NCBI GenBank assembly: GCA_030280995.1
Contig: JASXTE010000002.1
Span: forward strand, 42,885,183-42,949,182
Direction of reading: 5' to 3'
DNA: 64,000 nucleotides
Source of the DNA: Hemileia vastatrix
Taxonomy: Eukaryota; Basidiomycota; Pucciniomycetes; Pucciniales; Zaghouaniaceae
Part shown: in pieces, positions 10,417 through 22,130 of the stretch
Layout: the number at the start of each line of letters is the position of its first letter
Position numbering within the stretch: position 1 is the stretch's first letter
The notes under the pieces: model-generated
What the model was told of the DNA's origin: nothing
Databases searched by the model: none
Seen by the model: the letters and a program-made list of their open reading frames with translations, nothing else
Translations under genes and position numbers: made by a program

Positions 10417-11177
10417 ATGCATTACAGAGAAATATTATAAATTTAATTTTTTTGATTCACTTTTTGATATTTTTTGGTCATGTAACATTATTTTGAGTCA
10501 CAAAAAGTGAAATTTAATATTCACTCACTGAGTGGTATACAGTATGTAAATGTAAAATGATAATTCATATATATGATGAAAATAATTTTGAATATTCATC
10601 CAAAAAATATGCATAAAAAATTATATTGAATATGCATATGCAAAATCAATATTGAATAATTATATGTGATGAATTAATGAATATCCATACAAAAAATTAA
10701 ATTGAGTATAAATATTAAAATTTATATTGAATAAAATATTAAAAAAAAATTCAGTATAAATTGATTTTATGTTATATTAGAGGGTATCAATGTTCAATAA
10801 TCTGCAATTAGGGTTCAGGAATTTTTTCTCCCAGAATTAGACATTATTAATTGCAGAAGATTTTTATCCTCTAGCCCCAGGGCTAGTGGATAAGGAATCC
10901 ACAATAATGCATTATCTCACCTCTTATAACCCAATTTTGGTTCCCAATTCCTGATCCCAAACTCATCACCTCCATGATCAATTTGTAAGAGAGTCACATA
11001 ACATATAATTGCGGGTGCCATCCTTATGTATCTCATCACTCTATGATACTTAATTTTTAGGGAAAACACATAACATTTTTTTTCTATCTACACACCCCAT
11101 CTGCTCATTTGGTGGAAAATTCCCACTTCTTTCTCATCACCTAAACCTTCTACTGAGAACCTTTTCTACCAAAAAAA
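10417..11177. other. AT-rich stretch with no gene recognised
   Basis: Very A/T-rich, with near-repeats of TATTGAATAT and ATGCATAA words around 10560-10760. It probably includes the 5' end of the Harbinger transposon whose transposase follows. No inverted terminal repeat could be identified by eye. Confidence 0.5.
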
Positions 11178-12390
11178 ATGAAGCACCTCTCTACTAGGAA
11201 TAAACTTCACACAGCTATGAATGCTATCATATTGATTTTAGCCACTGACTCTGACTCTGACTCTGGTTTGTAAGAAACTTTAGCTTATATGTCTTTTCTT
11301 TCCAAAAAGCATTATATCATCCCAAGGGGGCCAAATCTTTATCATGATGCCAGATATGATATCTGCTTCATTGTCAACATTCCTCATTTAAACATCACAC
11401 AACTTTTTTGAAAATTTCTTGATTCTTTTTTCAAACTTTATCAGCTCATATCCAATCATCCTATCTTCCATAATAATTCACATAAAAAACAGTGTGATCC
11501 TGCCTTTCAACTTGCTGTTGTATTATGTTTCTCTGGTTCAAATGGAAATGGTGCTGCTGTAAGACATTTAGATAATCTCTTTACCATAAGATATGGTACC
11601 GTCATGTTATACACCAAGCACTGCATGGTTGCTATCCTTTCTCTCAAGTCTCAAACACTTGATTGGCCAACTCCACAACAGCAACTTCAATCATCTCAAG
11701 TAATGCAAGCTGAAGGTTTCCCTAGATTTTTAGGTTTTGTTGATGGTACAACTATACCTTTGAGTCAAAAGCCTGCTCATGATGGCAGACATTATTTTGA
11801 TTGCAAAAAAATGTTTCTTCAAAATGTTCTCCAATTTCACATCTTTCATAAAATAACTTTTTATCTTCTTTGTAGATACTCTATTTCTGTTAGATTTGTC
11901 TGTGACATCAAATTTTTTTTTTTAATTTTCATAGTGTACTCCCTGGCTCATGTCATGACTCTTCAGTGTTCCAAAGAATGAAGATTTCTTAAAATACTGA
12001 CAAATACTTTGAAAAATCTCAGTACCTCCTTGAAGACTCAGCATATGCAAGTGGAAAATACATTATACCTGCTTTACAAGGTGCAAATTTAGAAAATAAC
12101 CCCAAAAAATCTTTTAATTATCATTTTTCACAATCAAGAGTATGAATTGAACATGCTATTGGGATTTTAAATGGAAGATTTTCTAGTCTCTGGGAGCTCA
12201 GAATCCAATTTCAAAAAAAAAATGGAAAGCAACACTGAAAATCATTGGATAATGACTTGCATTATACTCCACAATATCCTATCTGATATAAAGGATGAGT
12301 GGAATTATTTTTATGAAGAAGAGGATCCTGAGCCAGTGCAAGCTCTCCCCTCCCTTGAATCACAAAACATTCATTCAACCAGCATACGCT
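11178..12390 (+). pseudogene. PIF/Harbinger (DDE_Tnp_4) transposase, decayed
   Basis: Transposase of a PIF/Harbinger DNA transposon. The likely N-terminus is the ATG at 11178 (MKHLSTRNKL, then a DSDSDSDSG run). Family landmarks occur in order across shifting frames: a DPAFQLAVVLCFSG block near 11500, RYGTV followed by Y...C, GFVDGTTIPLSQKPAHDG with the first catalytic Asp, GSCHDSSVF with the second Asp near 11955, DSAYASGKYIIPA, and IEHAIGILNGRFSSLW with the catalytic Glu near 12150. A TGA replaces the Arg just before IEHAIG. At least three frame changes are needed, so it is not functional. A short intron near 11845-11875 is possible but unproven. The partner Myb-like gene of autonomous Harbinger elements is not visible. 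Confidence 0.82.
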
Positions 12391-12961
12391 CTCTCATTAT
12401 GCAAATCACCCTCCACCATTTTGACACACAACCCTTTTTATTTTTTGACTTCATACTCTCTAAATGTCCAATTTGTATACTTTATTCACTTGGCTTGGTA
12501 TTTTTGTTTGTTTCAAATTCATTTTTTTTGAATTTATAGTGACTATCTCTTTTTTGGATTGCTCATTGGTTTTCTTTCACCAGCTCAACATGAAATTGCA
12601 TATTTTCTGAAATCACATATTTTTTCAGTGTTTCTTTTTTTCAATCTTCACTCATATCCTTTTCCTCCTCTCCTCAAACATCCCTCAAATATTTTGGTTT
12701 CTTTTTTTTAACTCATCTCACCAGGTAAGTCTTTGTTTAATTTTTATTGAATTTTTATTTGCTAATCATGTTTTTTTATTTGCTTTATTTATTTTTTGTT
12801 TTTTTAAGTGCTTCAGTTATTTTTTTTCAAGTATAAACTAATTTTTTTAATTTTTCTCTCTTGTCCTTCTCTTTTTCCATCCTTTCCCCCATCTTTACTG
12901 TTTCAATCCCCCCTTTCCCCCATTATTCTCTTCCTCACCTTTCCCCCCTTTAGGTGCTTTT
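12391..12961. other. Pyrimidine-rich tail after Harbinger
   Basis: T- and C-rich sequence with several TTTTTT runs and a CCCCCCTTTCCCC segment. Open frames here are low-complexity and read into the gypsy2 LTR. No gene is supported. The 3' end of the Harbinger element is probably here, but no terminal repeat was identified. Confidence 0.5.
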
Positions 12962-13498
12962 ATGGTATCCACTTTTATCTGATTATTCTATTTATGGTAT
13001 GGGTCTGTGGTATCATTAATTGTGATGTAGGGTCCTTACTGGAGATCTGTTTGTTAAATCTTCTTGAAGTGGACACCATGTGGAGATGATGGGCCCTCAA
13101 ATTTCTTTAATATCTGGTGATAGCAGTGACATCATCTAGATTGAAGGTCTGTGCACTCCAGTGGATTTTGGTATAAGTAAGGGAGGATTTTGACTGGTTA
13201 TTGGACCTCACTTACTTACTACACTTCAAATAAACATTATAAAACAATAATTTTCATATACAAATATATTATAAAGTATTTATAAATTGATATTATCTTT
13301 ATATAAGCTATAACTATATTTTATTTATCTATTTTCCACCACTAGTATGCATAAAATCCAAGTATTGTGAGTTTATATTGCGAATAACTATTTTATTAGT
13401 CTTCCCCTGAGGTTTAATCACTAAATCATTTAACAATAAGAAGTAGGACAACTAATATTTACTATTAAATCATAATTAGATACTAGCGCACACTGAAA
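12962..13498 (+). repeat. gypsy2 5' LTR, right-hand part only
   Basis: Collinear with 21275-21812 (537 against 538 bases). The match begins at ATGGTATCC; everything corresponding to the first 640 bases of the LTR is missing. The terminal CTGACA has mutated to CTGAAA. Confidence 0.85.
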
Positions 13499-13500
13499 AT

Positions 13501-13513
13501 TGGGGGTCTTGCC
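13501..13513 (+). promoter_or_regulatory. Putative primer-binding site of gypsy2
   Basis: TGGGGGTCTTGCC begins two bases after the LTR end. The same position holds TGGGGGTCTTTCC in gypsy3 and, on the minus strand, TGGGGACCTTTCC in gypsy4. The priming tRNA is not identified. The rest of 13514-14003 is a noncoding leader that parallels the gypsy3 leader. Confidence 0.5.
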
Positions 13514-14003
13514 TTAGTTATTACTAATTATTTAGTATAAGCCTTAGGATGTGATTTTTACTCTAGTATATCTCACACAAACCAAATATTTGGGTCTGCA
13601 ACACATTAGTGGGTCATCATAACTCAGTGATTGAAAAAAACCCTTATATTAATTTTCTTAATTTTTAATAATAAAAATTAGGTATTTACAGTAGTAACTG
13701 TACCCAATATTAACCTGATTTTACTTGGTATTTTGACACCAATAAAAAACCCAATTAAATTGGTATTCAGTCAAAGCTTGGTAAGCTAATTATTCGCCCT
13801 TATACAGGTCTAGTTAAACTTATTATTTTATTTTTAACAGATTTTTTCAAATTTTATTACATTTTATTTAAATAAATAAAGATTTAAATTCAGGGTAAGC
13901 TCCAGTGCTTTTTTATTAGTAATATCATTTCTAATACTGTTAATCTACTAATTCCAATAGGTTTTCCCTTTTGTAGACGTGAAGAATTGTTATTTAAGAC
14001 ACA

Positions 14004-14435
14004 ATGAGTGCTCCGCAGGACAATTTAAGTGAAAAACTTGCTTATAACACCATGTCTAAAGCTAAAAACATTGCTCCAGGACATTACCATGGAGGGCTAA
14101 TCTTACCCACAAGAGTCTATCAGCATAGAGGAAAAGGAAGCCCTTCTAAAAAAGATAAAAATCAAAAAGACTTCACCTCCTCTGCAGGATCAACTGTCCC
14201 ATCTGGTCAAACAGGTTCTGAAACTAGAGGAATCAAAATCTACCATGCTAAAGGAGGTAGAGAAGTTGCAAAACAACTGCAAAGTGGGGTTCCAAAAAAT
14301 GAATCAAACCTTGGCGGAGTTAAAGGTAGGGCAGCCAATACAACAACCCCCTACTCAAGGAGGGTCACATCATTCCCAGGAAAAACTCTTGGTAAAGAAA
14401 TGGAAGTGGGATTGTTTCCACCAGCAGTGGTCTAG
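14004..14435 (+). CDS. gypsy2 ORFa
   Basis: First ATG after the leader, starting MSAPQDNLSEK and containing GHYHGG. The first about 35 codons match gypsy3 ORFa (MSATQDSVSEK, GHHHGG) and resemble gypsy4 ORFa (GHSNGGP). After that the frame stays open to 14435, but the conserved reading switches to the +1 frame (ORFb), so the C-terminal part here is probably not meaningful. No known domain; function unknown. Confidence 0.5.
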   Translation: MSAPQDNLSEKLAYNTMSKAKNIAPGHYHGGLILPTRVYQHRGKGSPSKKDKNQKDFTSSAGSTVPSGQTGSETRGIKIYHAKGGREVAKQLQSGVPKNESNLGGVKGRAANTTTPYSRRVTSFPGKTLGKEMEVGLFPPAVV

Positions 14436-14541
14436 CAACACTTGCAACAGGGATCCACCCCCTCATCAGACTGCCCCAGCTCACCCTTACAAAGGAAAAC
14501 AAAAGCACCAAAAGTCAGGACCTTCCCCTATCTCATGGTAA
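14089..14541 (+). pseudogene. gypsy2 ORFb (coiled-coil protein), one early stop
   Basis: Starts at the ATG embedded in CCATGGAGGGC inside ORFa, in the +1 frame. Codon 4 is TAA, after which the frame is open to 14541. The protein has a charged heptad-like segment (LSHLVKQVLKLEE onward), then MNQTLAELK and a basic, Pro/His-rich tail ending SW and stop. It is similar along its length to gypsy3 ORFb. It has no zinc knuckle and no recognised domain. Its stop TAA overlaps the ATG of ORFc in ATGGTAA. Confidence 0.6.
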
Positions 14542-14694
14542 GTATATTTCCCTCTCAGATTCAACACAATACCAATGATTAAAATATAGGTAATTTTATT
14601 GATGTAAAATCTGTACAGCAAATTGAGGAGGACTTAAGACAATTAGGTTTTGATGTAGATACACCTGATTTATCTTTTGTTAATAAAAACAGTA
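14535..14694 (+). pseudogene. gag: gypsy2 ORFc (Gag), N-terminal piece
   Basis: Starts at the ATG overlapping the ORFb stop. An in-frame TAA follows 16 codons later. It then continues with IEEDLRQLGFDVDTPDLSF, which matches gypsy3 Gag residues (IEEDLRNLGFRVDTPDLSF). It is interrupted at 14694 by the palindrome-ended element; the next gag residues resume after 16577. Confidence 0.75.
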
Positions 14695-16576
14695 ACCACA
14701 CAATATTTAAGGGGGAATCGCTAGCAAGTCCTCAACTTGAAGTCAGATGTAAATCAGATGGAACTCAGACTGAAGTAATACTAAACTTTCACTTGAAGTA
14801 TCACACAAATAATAATGGATCTATAATGAAAACATAGTGAAAGTGTGAGGATAACTGAATGGAAGTTAGAAAAAATTGTTCCATGAGTCTACTCAATGCA
14901 CAGTATTTTTTGAAGCAACTTATTGAAATAATACTTTATTAAATTAAGTTGATCAATAAAAATTGATTGAAAATATCACAATTCTTGAATACAATAATTT
15001 TATTAAAAACTTTCAGATTACATATATAAAAAAAATCTGTGACTTTTTCTATTACCTACAACTGTTTTTACAGAATTGTAAACTATGTTTCAGCTAATAT
15101 TTTATGGAAGTGAACTCTGTTCTTCACCCAAAGAACAGAGTTCATCCTCCTATTTTCACACTCTGTTTGCACCAATCCCCATCCCATTCAGTTCTATCAA
15201 CACATGCTTGTCTTCCCTCCCCACCCCTTTTGCAACCCTCCCAGCCCCATTGTATGTCATCCTCTTTTCATCCCCATTTCACCCCTCTCAACCTCTACCC
15301 AACCCTTTTCTTCATTCAAAAAGCCTCGGAACCCTTAATCTTCCCTTCCAACTCTTTCCCAACCTTTTTGCTACCCCATATATCCCTCCTCACCCCTCTT
15401 TCCAGCCTCCCCAACACTTGTAGCCCCATTACTCCCCTTTACCTTGCCTCCACAATCCTTGAACCCCAATTTCCTCCATTTCAACTCAGTACCTATTTAT
15501 GTATACAAAAATAAAGTGCCAGGGAGAAATGGGGAAGTAAGCAAACTGGAAGGAGAGGAGTGGAGAGGGGTAGAGAGGCATGGAGAGGGAGAGGCAAATG
15601 TGGATAGGGGTTGAAAATGATGACAAGGGAGTGAAAAGGTTGGGGAGAAAGATGAGGTGAGGATAAAAAATATTTCAAAGAGAAAAGAGTGGGGTATTCT
15701 TGAGAGGGAGTAAAAAAAGACAATAAAAGAAGATAGTAATACAAAATAAATATACAAAAAATATAAAATATATAAAATATGTTACAAAGAGTGGGCACAA
15801 AAATTCCTTGAATCCTAAAAATCCACAACTTCTATACTGTTATTCTCTTCATTTACTTAAATCAAATAAAAATCTACATTTTAATATTTTGAAAATTTTG
15901 AAGAAGAGGGGGAATGAATTTTAATAAATAATAGTATTATTATTTTAATTTAATAGTGAAATATAGTATGTAAATTGAATTTGAAAATTATATGTCCAAG
16001 TAAAGTGTTTGTAACATCATTTTTTAGATTTTTTCACCTTCTTTAGATATTTTAATGATTTATAATATTCAATATTATCTAGTCATAAAATAAGTATATA
16101 ATTTTATAATTCTTGAAAATAATGCAATAAATAATATAAATTCACAAAATAACCTTTCATGAACAAATTGAAATATTTCAAATTGTAGTTTCTCCATGTA
16201 TTTCTTGCAAAAGAAACTTATATAATAATGTCAGATGGTATCTTTCCGGATCTATACATTGGTGTTCTTTTTTTTTTAAATTGCAAAGAAACTGCTTAAA
16301 TAGTTTAAAATATGTATTTTTCAGATTAATTTGAGTGTGGTCTGCACTTTGATAAAATTTCTATAAAAAATCTCATTCTTCATATCTCAAGATTTGTTCA
16401 AAGTATTGTAACCTATGCTTCATTAAATGTTCAAGTTGTATTCATATTGAGTTCACCAGAATGTCAATATTTTTTCTTGGTGGTTTCATCACTAATTCAA
16501 TGTGAGCTCAAAAAGATATGAATTAGGGCTCAAGGTTGTGGACTTGCTAGCAAGTCCGTCCCCCATATTGCATGGT
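14695..16576. mobile_element. Palindrome-ended transposon, 1.9-kb copy
   Basis: Inserted inside gypsy2 gag. Comparison with gypsy3 defines the boundaries: the gag is continuous if this segment and one 5-bp repeat (CAGTA left, GAGTA right, one mismatch) are removed. The inverted ends are ACCACACAATAT... and ...ATATTGCATGGT. Inside each end are a G-run or C-run and a CTAGC-centred palindrome; the right one is a perfect 18-mer, GGACTTGCTAGCAAGTCC (16540-16557), and the left one is partly decayed. Internally there is a pyrimidine-rich tract (about 15125-15500) followed by a purine-rich tract (about 15510-15720). No transposase is recognised, so it is presumably non-autonomous. Open frames inside the tracts are low-complexity. 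Confidence 0.82.
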
Positions 16577-17168
16577 GAGTACTACTTATAATAATAAGAC
16601 AGTTAATTGTCAGTTGCCACCACTTATTAGTGAGATTAGAAGTTCAAAAAATAGTGAAAAAATTGATAAGGAAGACATGGAGTATTTTAATAATTACCAA
16701 ACTGTCCATAGAATCATTTCAGAATTATGGAATAGAGTGACTGAGTGTGAGGAACAGACAATTAAGCTCACAAGTGATACAATTTTGTCCTTGACATTGA
16801 AAATTTCTCAACTGGCAACAAGAAATAAAGTTTTAGAGAATGAACATTTGGCTATAACTCTTAAATATGAATCTTTAAGTAATAAATATAGTGAAATTTC
16901 AAAAAAATTCTGGGAGTTAGAAAAATTGTATGAAGCACATTTAATCATTAAGGATATACGAGCTGACAACTTGAAAATTACACCTATCACGTTTCCAGCT
17001 ATCCTTTCTGGAGAAAATGTAAATAAAGGATTGGACACAGGAGCTTCTGGTTTTTTTGTTTCTACAAATACATTACAGAAAATTGATACTGATTATAAGT
17101 CAAAGCTTGAACCCCTTCAAAGTAAAAATTGGAGAGATTTTGGATCAGTACTACACCCCATTGGTTGA
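16577..17168 (+). pseudogene. gypsy2 Gag middle fused to protease by deletion
   Basis: Resumes Gag with a coiled-coil region (CEEQTIKLTSDTI, SQLATRNKVLENEH, ELEKLYEAHL). It then jumps directly to the protease (TFPAILSGEN, LDTGASGFFVSTNTLQKI). In gypsy3 these two regions are about 1.2 kb apart and are separated by the capsid-like region and the zinc knuckle, so an internal deletion has fused them near 16945. The protease catalytic triplet D-T-G is present. A TGA at 17166-17168 ends the frame. Confidence 0.82.
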
Positions 17169-18172
17169 TACAAAGCTTCTTTTTTCTTTAAACATCAACA
17201 TAGTTATGTTAGAGTAACTTGTGACTTTGTAGTAATGGACAATACTAATTGTAGTAACTGTTTATTATTGGAAATCGAATTCTAACTAAGTTTGTTGTGA
17301 AACTAGATCCTGCTAATAATAATTTTACACTTGGCATGAATGGTAAAAGTAAATTTAAAATAATTTCTTTTAACATGGTCTTACACAAATAAATATTCCT
17401 TGCAAAGGAAAAGAATTCAATGAGATGGAACTTCTGAAAACAGAAATTTAAAATGCATCATTTGGCACTCAGATAAGTAAAGTTGAGAAAACAAATATTT
17501 TGGACTTAATTAAAACATTTCCAATGGCTATTGCACATAGGAACAATGAACTTTGCCTTGTAAAAGATCATGAGATGAAGATTAGTTTAACCTATGATAT
17601 AAATAATATATCTTCTAGTCTTAAAAAGAAACCATACCCTTTTTACTAATGATGAGGAAAGATATAGAGGATAATATTAAGATGTTATTAAAAATGAACA
17701 TTCTTGGAAAGGTTGAAACTACACCAAAATATTGTGTAATATCACCAGTGCTAATTTCTTATGAACAAGATAAAGCAAGACTGTGCGATGATTATAGAGC
17801 ATTAAATACATTTAAAGTAGATGATATTTATCCCTTTCCAAGGATTGCCTCTATACATGCTACCCTTAAAGGTGCTAAGTATATAAGTTGCCTAGATGGA
17901 AATAAAGGGTACCATCAGATTCCTGTAGAAAAGAATTCACAGAAATATTTGTTAATAACAACACATATGGAAATATATAAATATTTCAGGATGCCATTTG
18001 GACCAAAAACTTCTCCATCAGTATTTCAGAAGTTAATGGATATAAAATTTCATAATAAAATGATTGAGGGATGTTTAATGGTATACATTGATGACATTAT
18101 AGTGTTCTCTAAGACATATGATGAACACTTAGTCCATTTGAAGAATGTATTCTAGAAAATGGATGAAAAAAA
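17169..18172 (+). pseudogene. gypsy2 protease end and reverse transcriptase
   Basis: 17169-17648 matches the end of the gypsy3 protease and the start of pol, but in several frames with stops. From 17649 the RT is open to a TAG at 18155. It shows KARLCDDYRALN, CLDGNKGYHQIPV, the MPFGPKTSPSVFQ block and the active site VYIDDIIVFSKT with both Asp residues. An A-run at 18166-18173 then shifts the frame. RT chemistry residues remain, but the reading frame is lost. Confidence 0.85.
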
Positions 18173-20518
18173 ATGGCTCTTGAATTGAAAAAATGTAAAT
18201 TTGACTTGGAGTCTTTAAAAGTGCTTGGTCATATTGTATCTGGCTTACAAATATGTTTTGACCAAAATAAGGTGGCTGAAATCAAGAATATTGGAATTCC
18301 TCAAAATGTAAAGGATGTACAATCTTTTCTTGGTATGTGTGGTTATTATAGAAAATATATAAAGAAATACCAATTAATTGCTGCACCATTGACCACACTG
18401 ATAAACAAATCAGAAGCTTTCATTTGGAATAATGAAATACAACAGGATTTTGATAAGTTGAAAAAATGTTTGATGACGGCTCCTATCTTGGGATTACCAG
18501 ATTTCCGAATGCCTTTTTTATTGTATACAGATGCAAGTTTTATTGGTCTGGGTGCTGCTTTGCATCAAAAACAACTTATTGAAGGAAAAATGTCAGAAGT
18601 AGTAATTTGCTATATTTCACATACTCTGAGAAGTGGTGAATTGAAATATGGTGCTACTGAACTTAAATGTTTGGCAGTAGTATGGTCTCTTGAGAAGCTA
18701 CATTATTACCTTGAAGACCATAAATTTGAGTTAATAACTGACTGTAGTGCAGTTAAGTCACTCTTAAACATGTTAACTCCTAATAGACACATGTTTAGAT
18801 GGCAATTAGCTGTACAAGAATACAGAGGCCGGATGACTATTACACATAGAGCAGGAACCTTGCACTCTAATGTAGATCTGTTATCTAGAGTACCTCTACC
18901 CAATAATGATGATAATCCTGCTTATGTTCCTGAAACAGAGATTATTAACATCTATGGCATTCATATTGTAGATCTTGAGGTTGAATTTATGTAATCAATT
19001 TTTGATAATTATGCTTCAGATCCTGACTTGAGTAAACTTACTACAATATTAAATGATACATCTGATTCTTCAATGAGTGTTTTAATAAAAACATTACCAC
19101 AAAAGTAGAAAGAAGCATTAGAAAAAGAAAAATTTTCAATTGAGGATGGTATTATATATTACAGTAAGAAATTAAGCTATGTAATTGTAATTACACCTTC
19201 AAAAAAGGTGTTAATGTTAATCATATTTCATGATGATATACTTTCAGGTCATTTTGATTTCCATAAAACATTAACCAAAGTAAAAAACACAGATTGGTGG
19301 ATTTACATGTCTGATGATGTTGAAAAATATGCTGAGACATGTGATTCTTGTCAAAAATCTAATAGATTGACAGGTAAAAGAGCTGGTTTATTACAACAAC
19401 TTGAGCAACCAAAAGCTCCATGGGAGATAGTTAACATGTGCTTTGTAACAGGTTTTCCAATAGCAGGGCATAAGAGTTATAACTCCTTCTGGGTAATTTT
19501 AGATAGATTTACAAATATGTGTAAATTTATTCCTACCCACAAAGAGGTTTATGCAAAGGACTTAGGTTTTTTAAGGTGGACACAAATGTTAAATATAGCA
19601 GGTTTCCCCAAAGCAATAGTCCCAGAAGGAGATTCTAAATTTACTTCTGAGTTATGGACATCACTTATAGATGTTTCAGGGTGTCAATTAGAACTTTTTA
19701 AAGCACACCATCCACAAACTGATGGGCTAGCAGAAAGAATGATAAAATCTTTAGAAGATATAATAAGAAGATATTGTGCTTTTGGTCTTGGCTTTAAAGA
19801 CAATGACAAATTTACAAATGATTGCGTAACACTTATCCCAGGTTAAGAATTTGCATACAATAGTACAGTACATTCTGTCACTGGCAAAAAGCCATTTGAG
19901 TTATGGTTGGGTTATGTACCCAATACCCCTGCTAAAAATCTTAATGAATTAACTAGATTGGATATCCATCCAGGTACAAAATGTTTTCTTCAGATGCAAG
20001 AATTATGCAGAAAGCATGCTCAAGAAGATATAAATAAGGCATTTGAGTATGAGAAGAAAAGATGGGATAAAGCCCATAAAGAAGAAATATTCAAAGAGGG
20101 TGATGAACTCCTTATTTCAACACTACATTTCAATTTAAATGGTAATGTTAAATTGAAGGATCCATTCATGGGACCATTTTTAGTAAAAAAGATGGTTGGT
20201 AACAATGCAGTTGAAGTTATTCTATATGCACCATATGATAGAAAACATCCAGTATTTCCTATTTCCCTTAAAAAACCATACCATTCTAATGATACTGCTC
20301 TATTTCCAAGAAGATCAGGAAGGCATAAACAGAAACCTGAAGAAATAGTTGAAAAGGCAAAAATTGAAAAGATACTTAAAAAAAGACACCATACTAAAGA
20401 AAACGGAGTTGAGTATCAATTAAGATTTAAAAACAAATCAAGTGAATATGACCAGTGGATTCAAGAAAATGAAATCTCTTATCTTAAAAATCTCTTGAAA
20501 AAATTTAAATCAAAATAA
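18173..20518 (+). pseudogene. gypsy2 RNase H, integrase and chromodomain
   Basis: One frame with three in-frame stops (18992-18994, near 19107 and 19844-19846). It begins with the RT connection (SFLGMCGYYRKYI). RNase H follows (LLYTDASFIGLGAAL, ELKCLAVVWSLE, ELITDCSAVKSLL), then integrase HHCC (GHFDFHKT, CDSCQKSN). Two integrase catalytic positions are altered: INMDF of gypsy3 is INMCF, and VSDRD is VPEGD; the glutamate in DGLAERM remains. A chromodomain-like C-terminus (IEKILKKRHHTKENGVEYQL, SEYDQWI) closes the frame at 20518. Confidence 0.88.
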
Positions 20519-20634
20519 TACCGTTTATTCAGTATATTTATCATGGAAATTTTAAAATTATTTTTCTATTCACTCCTTACTTATTAATTAAAATGTCTTA
20601 ACAATTTTTTTATTGTTTTTTTTGGGCTAGGGAG

Positions 20635-21812
20635 TTTCAGCCTAGTTATCTAAAGGACTGAATAATTATTATGTTTAAAGTAAGATAACCTTAATTACAC
20701 TAAGATTATAACTTAAAATAAGGTTAAAATAGTTATATATATGGTTATAATACATATATATATAATTATTACACAATTATATGACTGATAGTAGTTTAAA
20801 AAACTAATCCATAGACTAATAATACTTATTAAGGTGTTAATAGAGTCATAACATACTTATCATAAGTGATATTAAGTAATTATAGACATACATAAGCTTA
20901 TATGTATAAATAAAGCTCATATTCATTGAAATATGTAGTTATATTATGTATATTTAGGTGTATAAGTGGGTCTTAACCTCTTAATAGCCTATAACCTCTA
21001 TTTTTCTCCTTATTTTAAGTCAAATGGACGTATTCAGTGTACTCACAATGTCTACACAAGCATATACACCTTTTTCAGGTCCATATATCCAGTTTGGACA
21101 ACTTAATCTGCTTCCTTGGATGGATTTTCACAGATTTATGGGTTGGGATATTATTACTGGGTTAATATGCATACTTGAGAATGTTATTGGAAGCTTGGAA
21201 AGTTAATTAGCTTCCTTTATATGCTTTGGTTTTCATTATATACTCTTTGGATGAGTTATTTTACCTGTTTCTTCATGGTATCCGCTTTTATCTGTTTATT
21301 CTATTTATGGTATGGGTCTGTGGTATCATTAATTGTGATGGAGGGTCCTTACTGGAAGTCTGGGTGTTTAATATGCTTGAAGTGGACGCCATGGGGAGGT
21401 TATGGGCCCTGGCAGCTCTTTAATTTCCGGGGATAGCAGTGACATCATCTGGATTATAGGTCTGTGCACTCCAGTGGATTTTGGTATAAGTAAGGAAGGA
21501 TTTTGATGGGTTATTGGACATCACTTAATTAATACACTTTAAATAAACATTATAAAACAATTATTATCATATACAAATATATTATAAATCATTTTTAAAT
21601 TGATAATTATCTTTATATAAGCTATAACTATACTTTATCAATCTATTTACCACCACTAGTATGCATAAAATCCAGGTATTGTGAGTTTATATTGAGAATA
21701 ACCATTTTATTAGTCTTAACCTGAGGTTTAATCACTAAATAATTTAAAAATAAGTAGTAGGACCATTAATATTTACTATTAAATCATACTTAGATACTAG
21801 CACACACTGACA
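20635..21812 (+). repeat. gypsy2 3' LTR (family B)
   Basis: 1178-bp LTR starting TTTCAGCC (TGTCAG mutated) and ending ACTGACA, preceded by a short polypurine tract GGGCTAGGGAG. It has the same length as the gypsy3 LTR (1177-1178 bp) and is collinear with it. It contains a TATAAG word near 20962 that is TATATAAG in gypsy3. Short open frames inside it are not conserved between copies and are not called genes. Confidence 0.9.
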
Positions 21813-22130
21813 ATAATAGAATTAGGATCTTGAGATGGAGGAGGAAACTCAGGATTGGAATTTTGAGAAGAAGCTGTTTTGGCCTTTATATTATGAATGA
21901 AGGTGGGAATTTTTGATAATATATTTTTGGGAATAGTTGAATCAGGAAGAGCGCCCAAACCAGAAAAAAATATTAGTTCTGGAAGGTAAAATTTGAAAAT
22001 TACACGTAACTTTCTTAAGCCTGTAAAGTTCACAGGCTATTCTTCTAGGAGGACCAGGGTTAGAAATCAAAAAAGGATCCGGGTATTTGGCACAAAGCTC
22101 ACATGGGACAGCATGGTCTTTTGATGACAC
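21797..22130 (-). pseudogene. Paired cysteine-cluster protein fragment, locus 1
   Basis: Minus-strand ORF reading VPCELCAKYPDPF, then 12 residues, then CELYRLKKVTC. This is the pattern C-X2-C-X6-C-X12-C-X2-C-X6-C, with one cysteine changed to Phe and one to Tyr (each a single-base change). The same spacing occurs at 57906-58530. After the cysteines the sense continues in another frame as a Pro/Ser-rich tail (NPEFPPPSQDP) and ends inside the first 16 bases of the gypsy2 3' LTR. The gene was therefore probably cut by gypsy2. It resembles cysteine-cluster ORFs common in basidiomycete genomes; the role (DNA or RNA binding) is a guess. No ATG is seen immediately upstream in frame. Confidence 0.5.

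Larger units (their letters stand above)
12962..21812 (+). mobile_element. gypsy2: decayed chromovirus with family B LTRs
   Basis: Parts in order: 5'-truncated LTR, primer site, three overlapping gag-region ORFs, a foreign insertion (14695-16576), gag fused to protease by deletion, RT, RNase H, integrase, chromodomain, 3' LTR. It is collinear with gypsy3 (35915-44772) across the whole length. Multiple stops and frameshifts, two lost catalytic residues in integrase and the loss of about 1.2 kb of gag show it is long dead. No target duplication can be given because the 5' end is gone. Confidence 0.9.

Noticed and set aside
12171..12539. An independent 122-codon gene
   Set aside because: Its first two thirds are simply the last exon-like frame of the Harbinger transposase, and the rest is T-rich run-on.
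15085..15828. Open frames of up to 136 codons on both strands
   Set aside because: They arise from the pyrimidine-rich and purine-rich tracts of the palindrome-ended element; the peptides are low-complexity Pro/Ser/Phe and show no domain.
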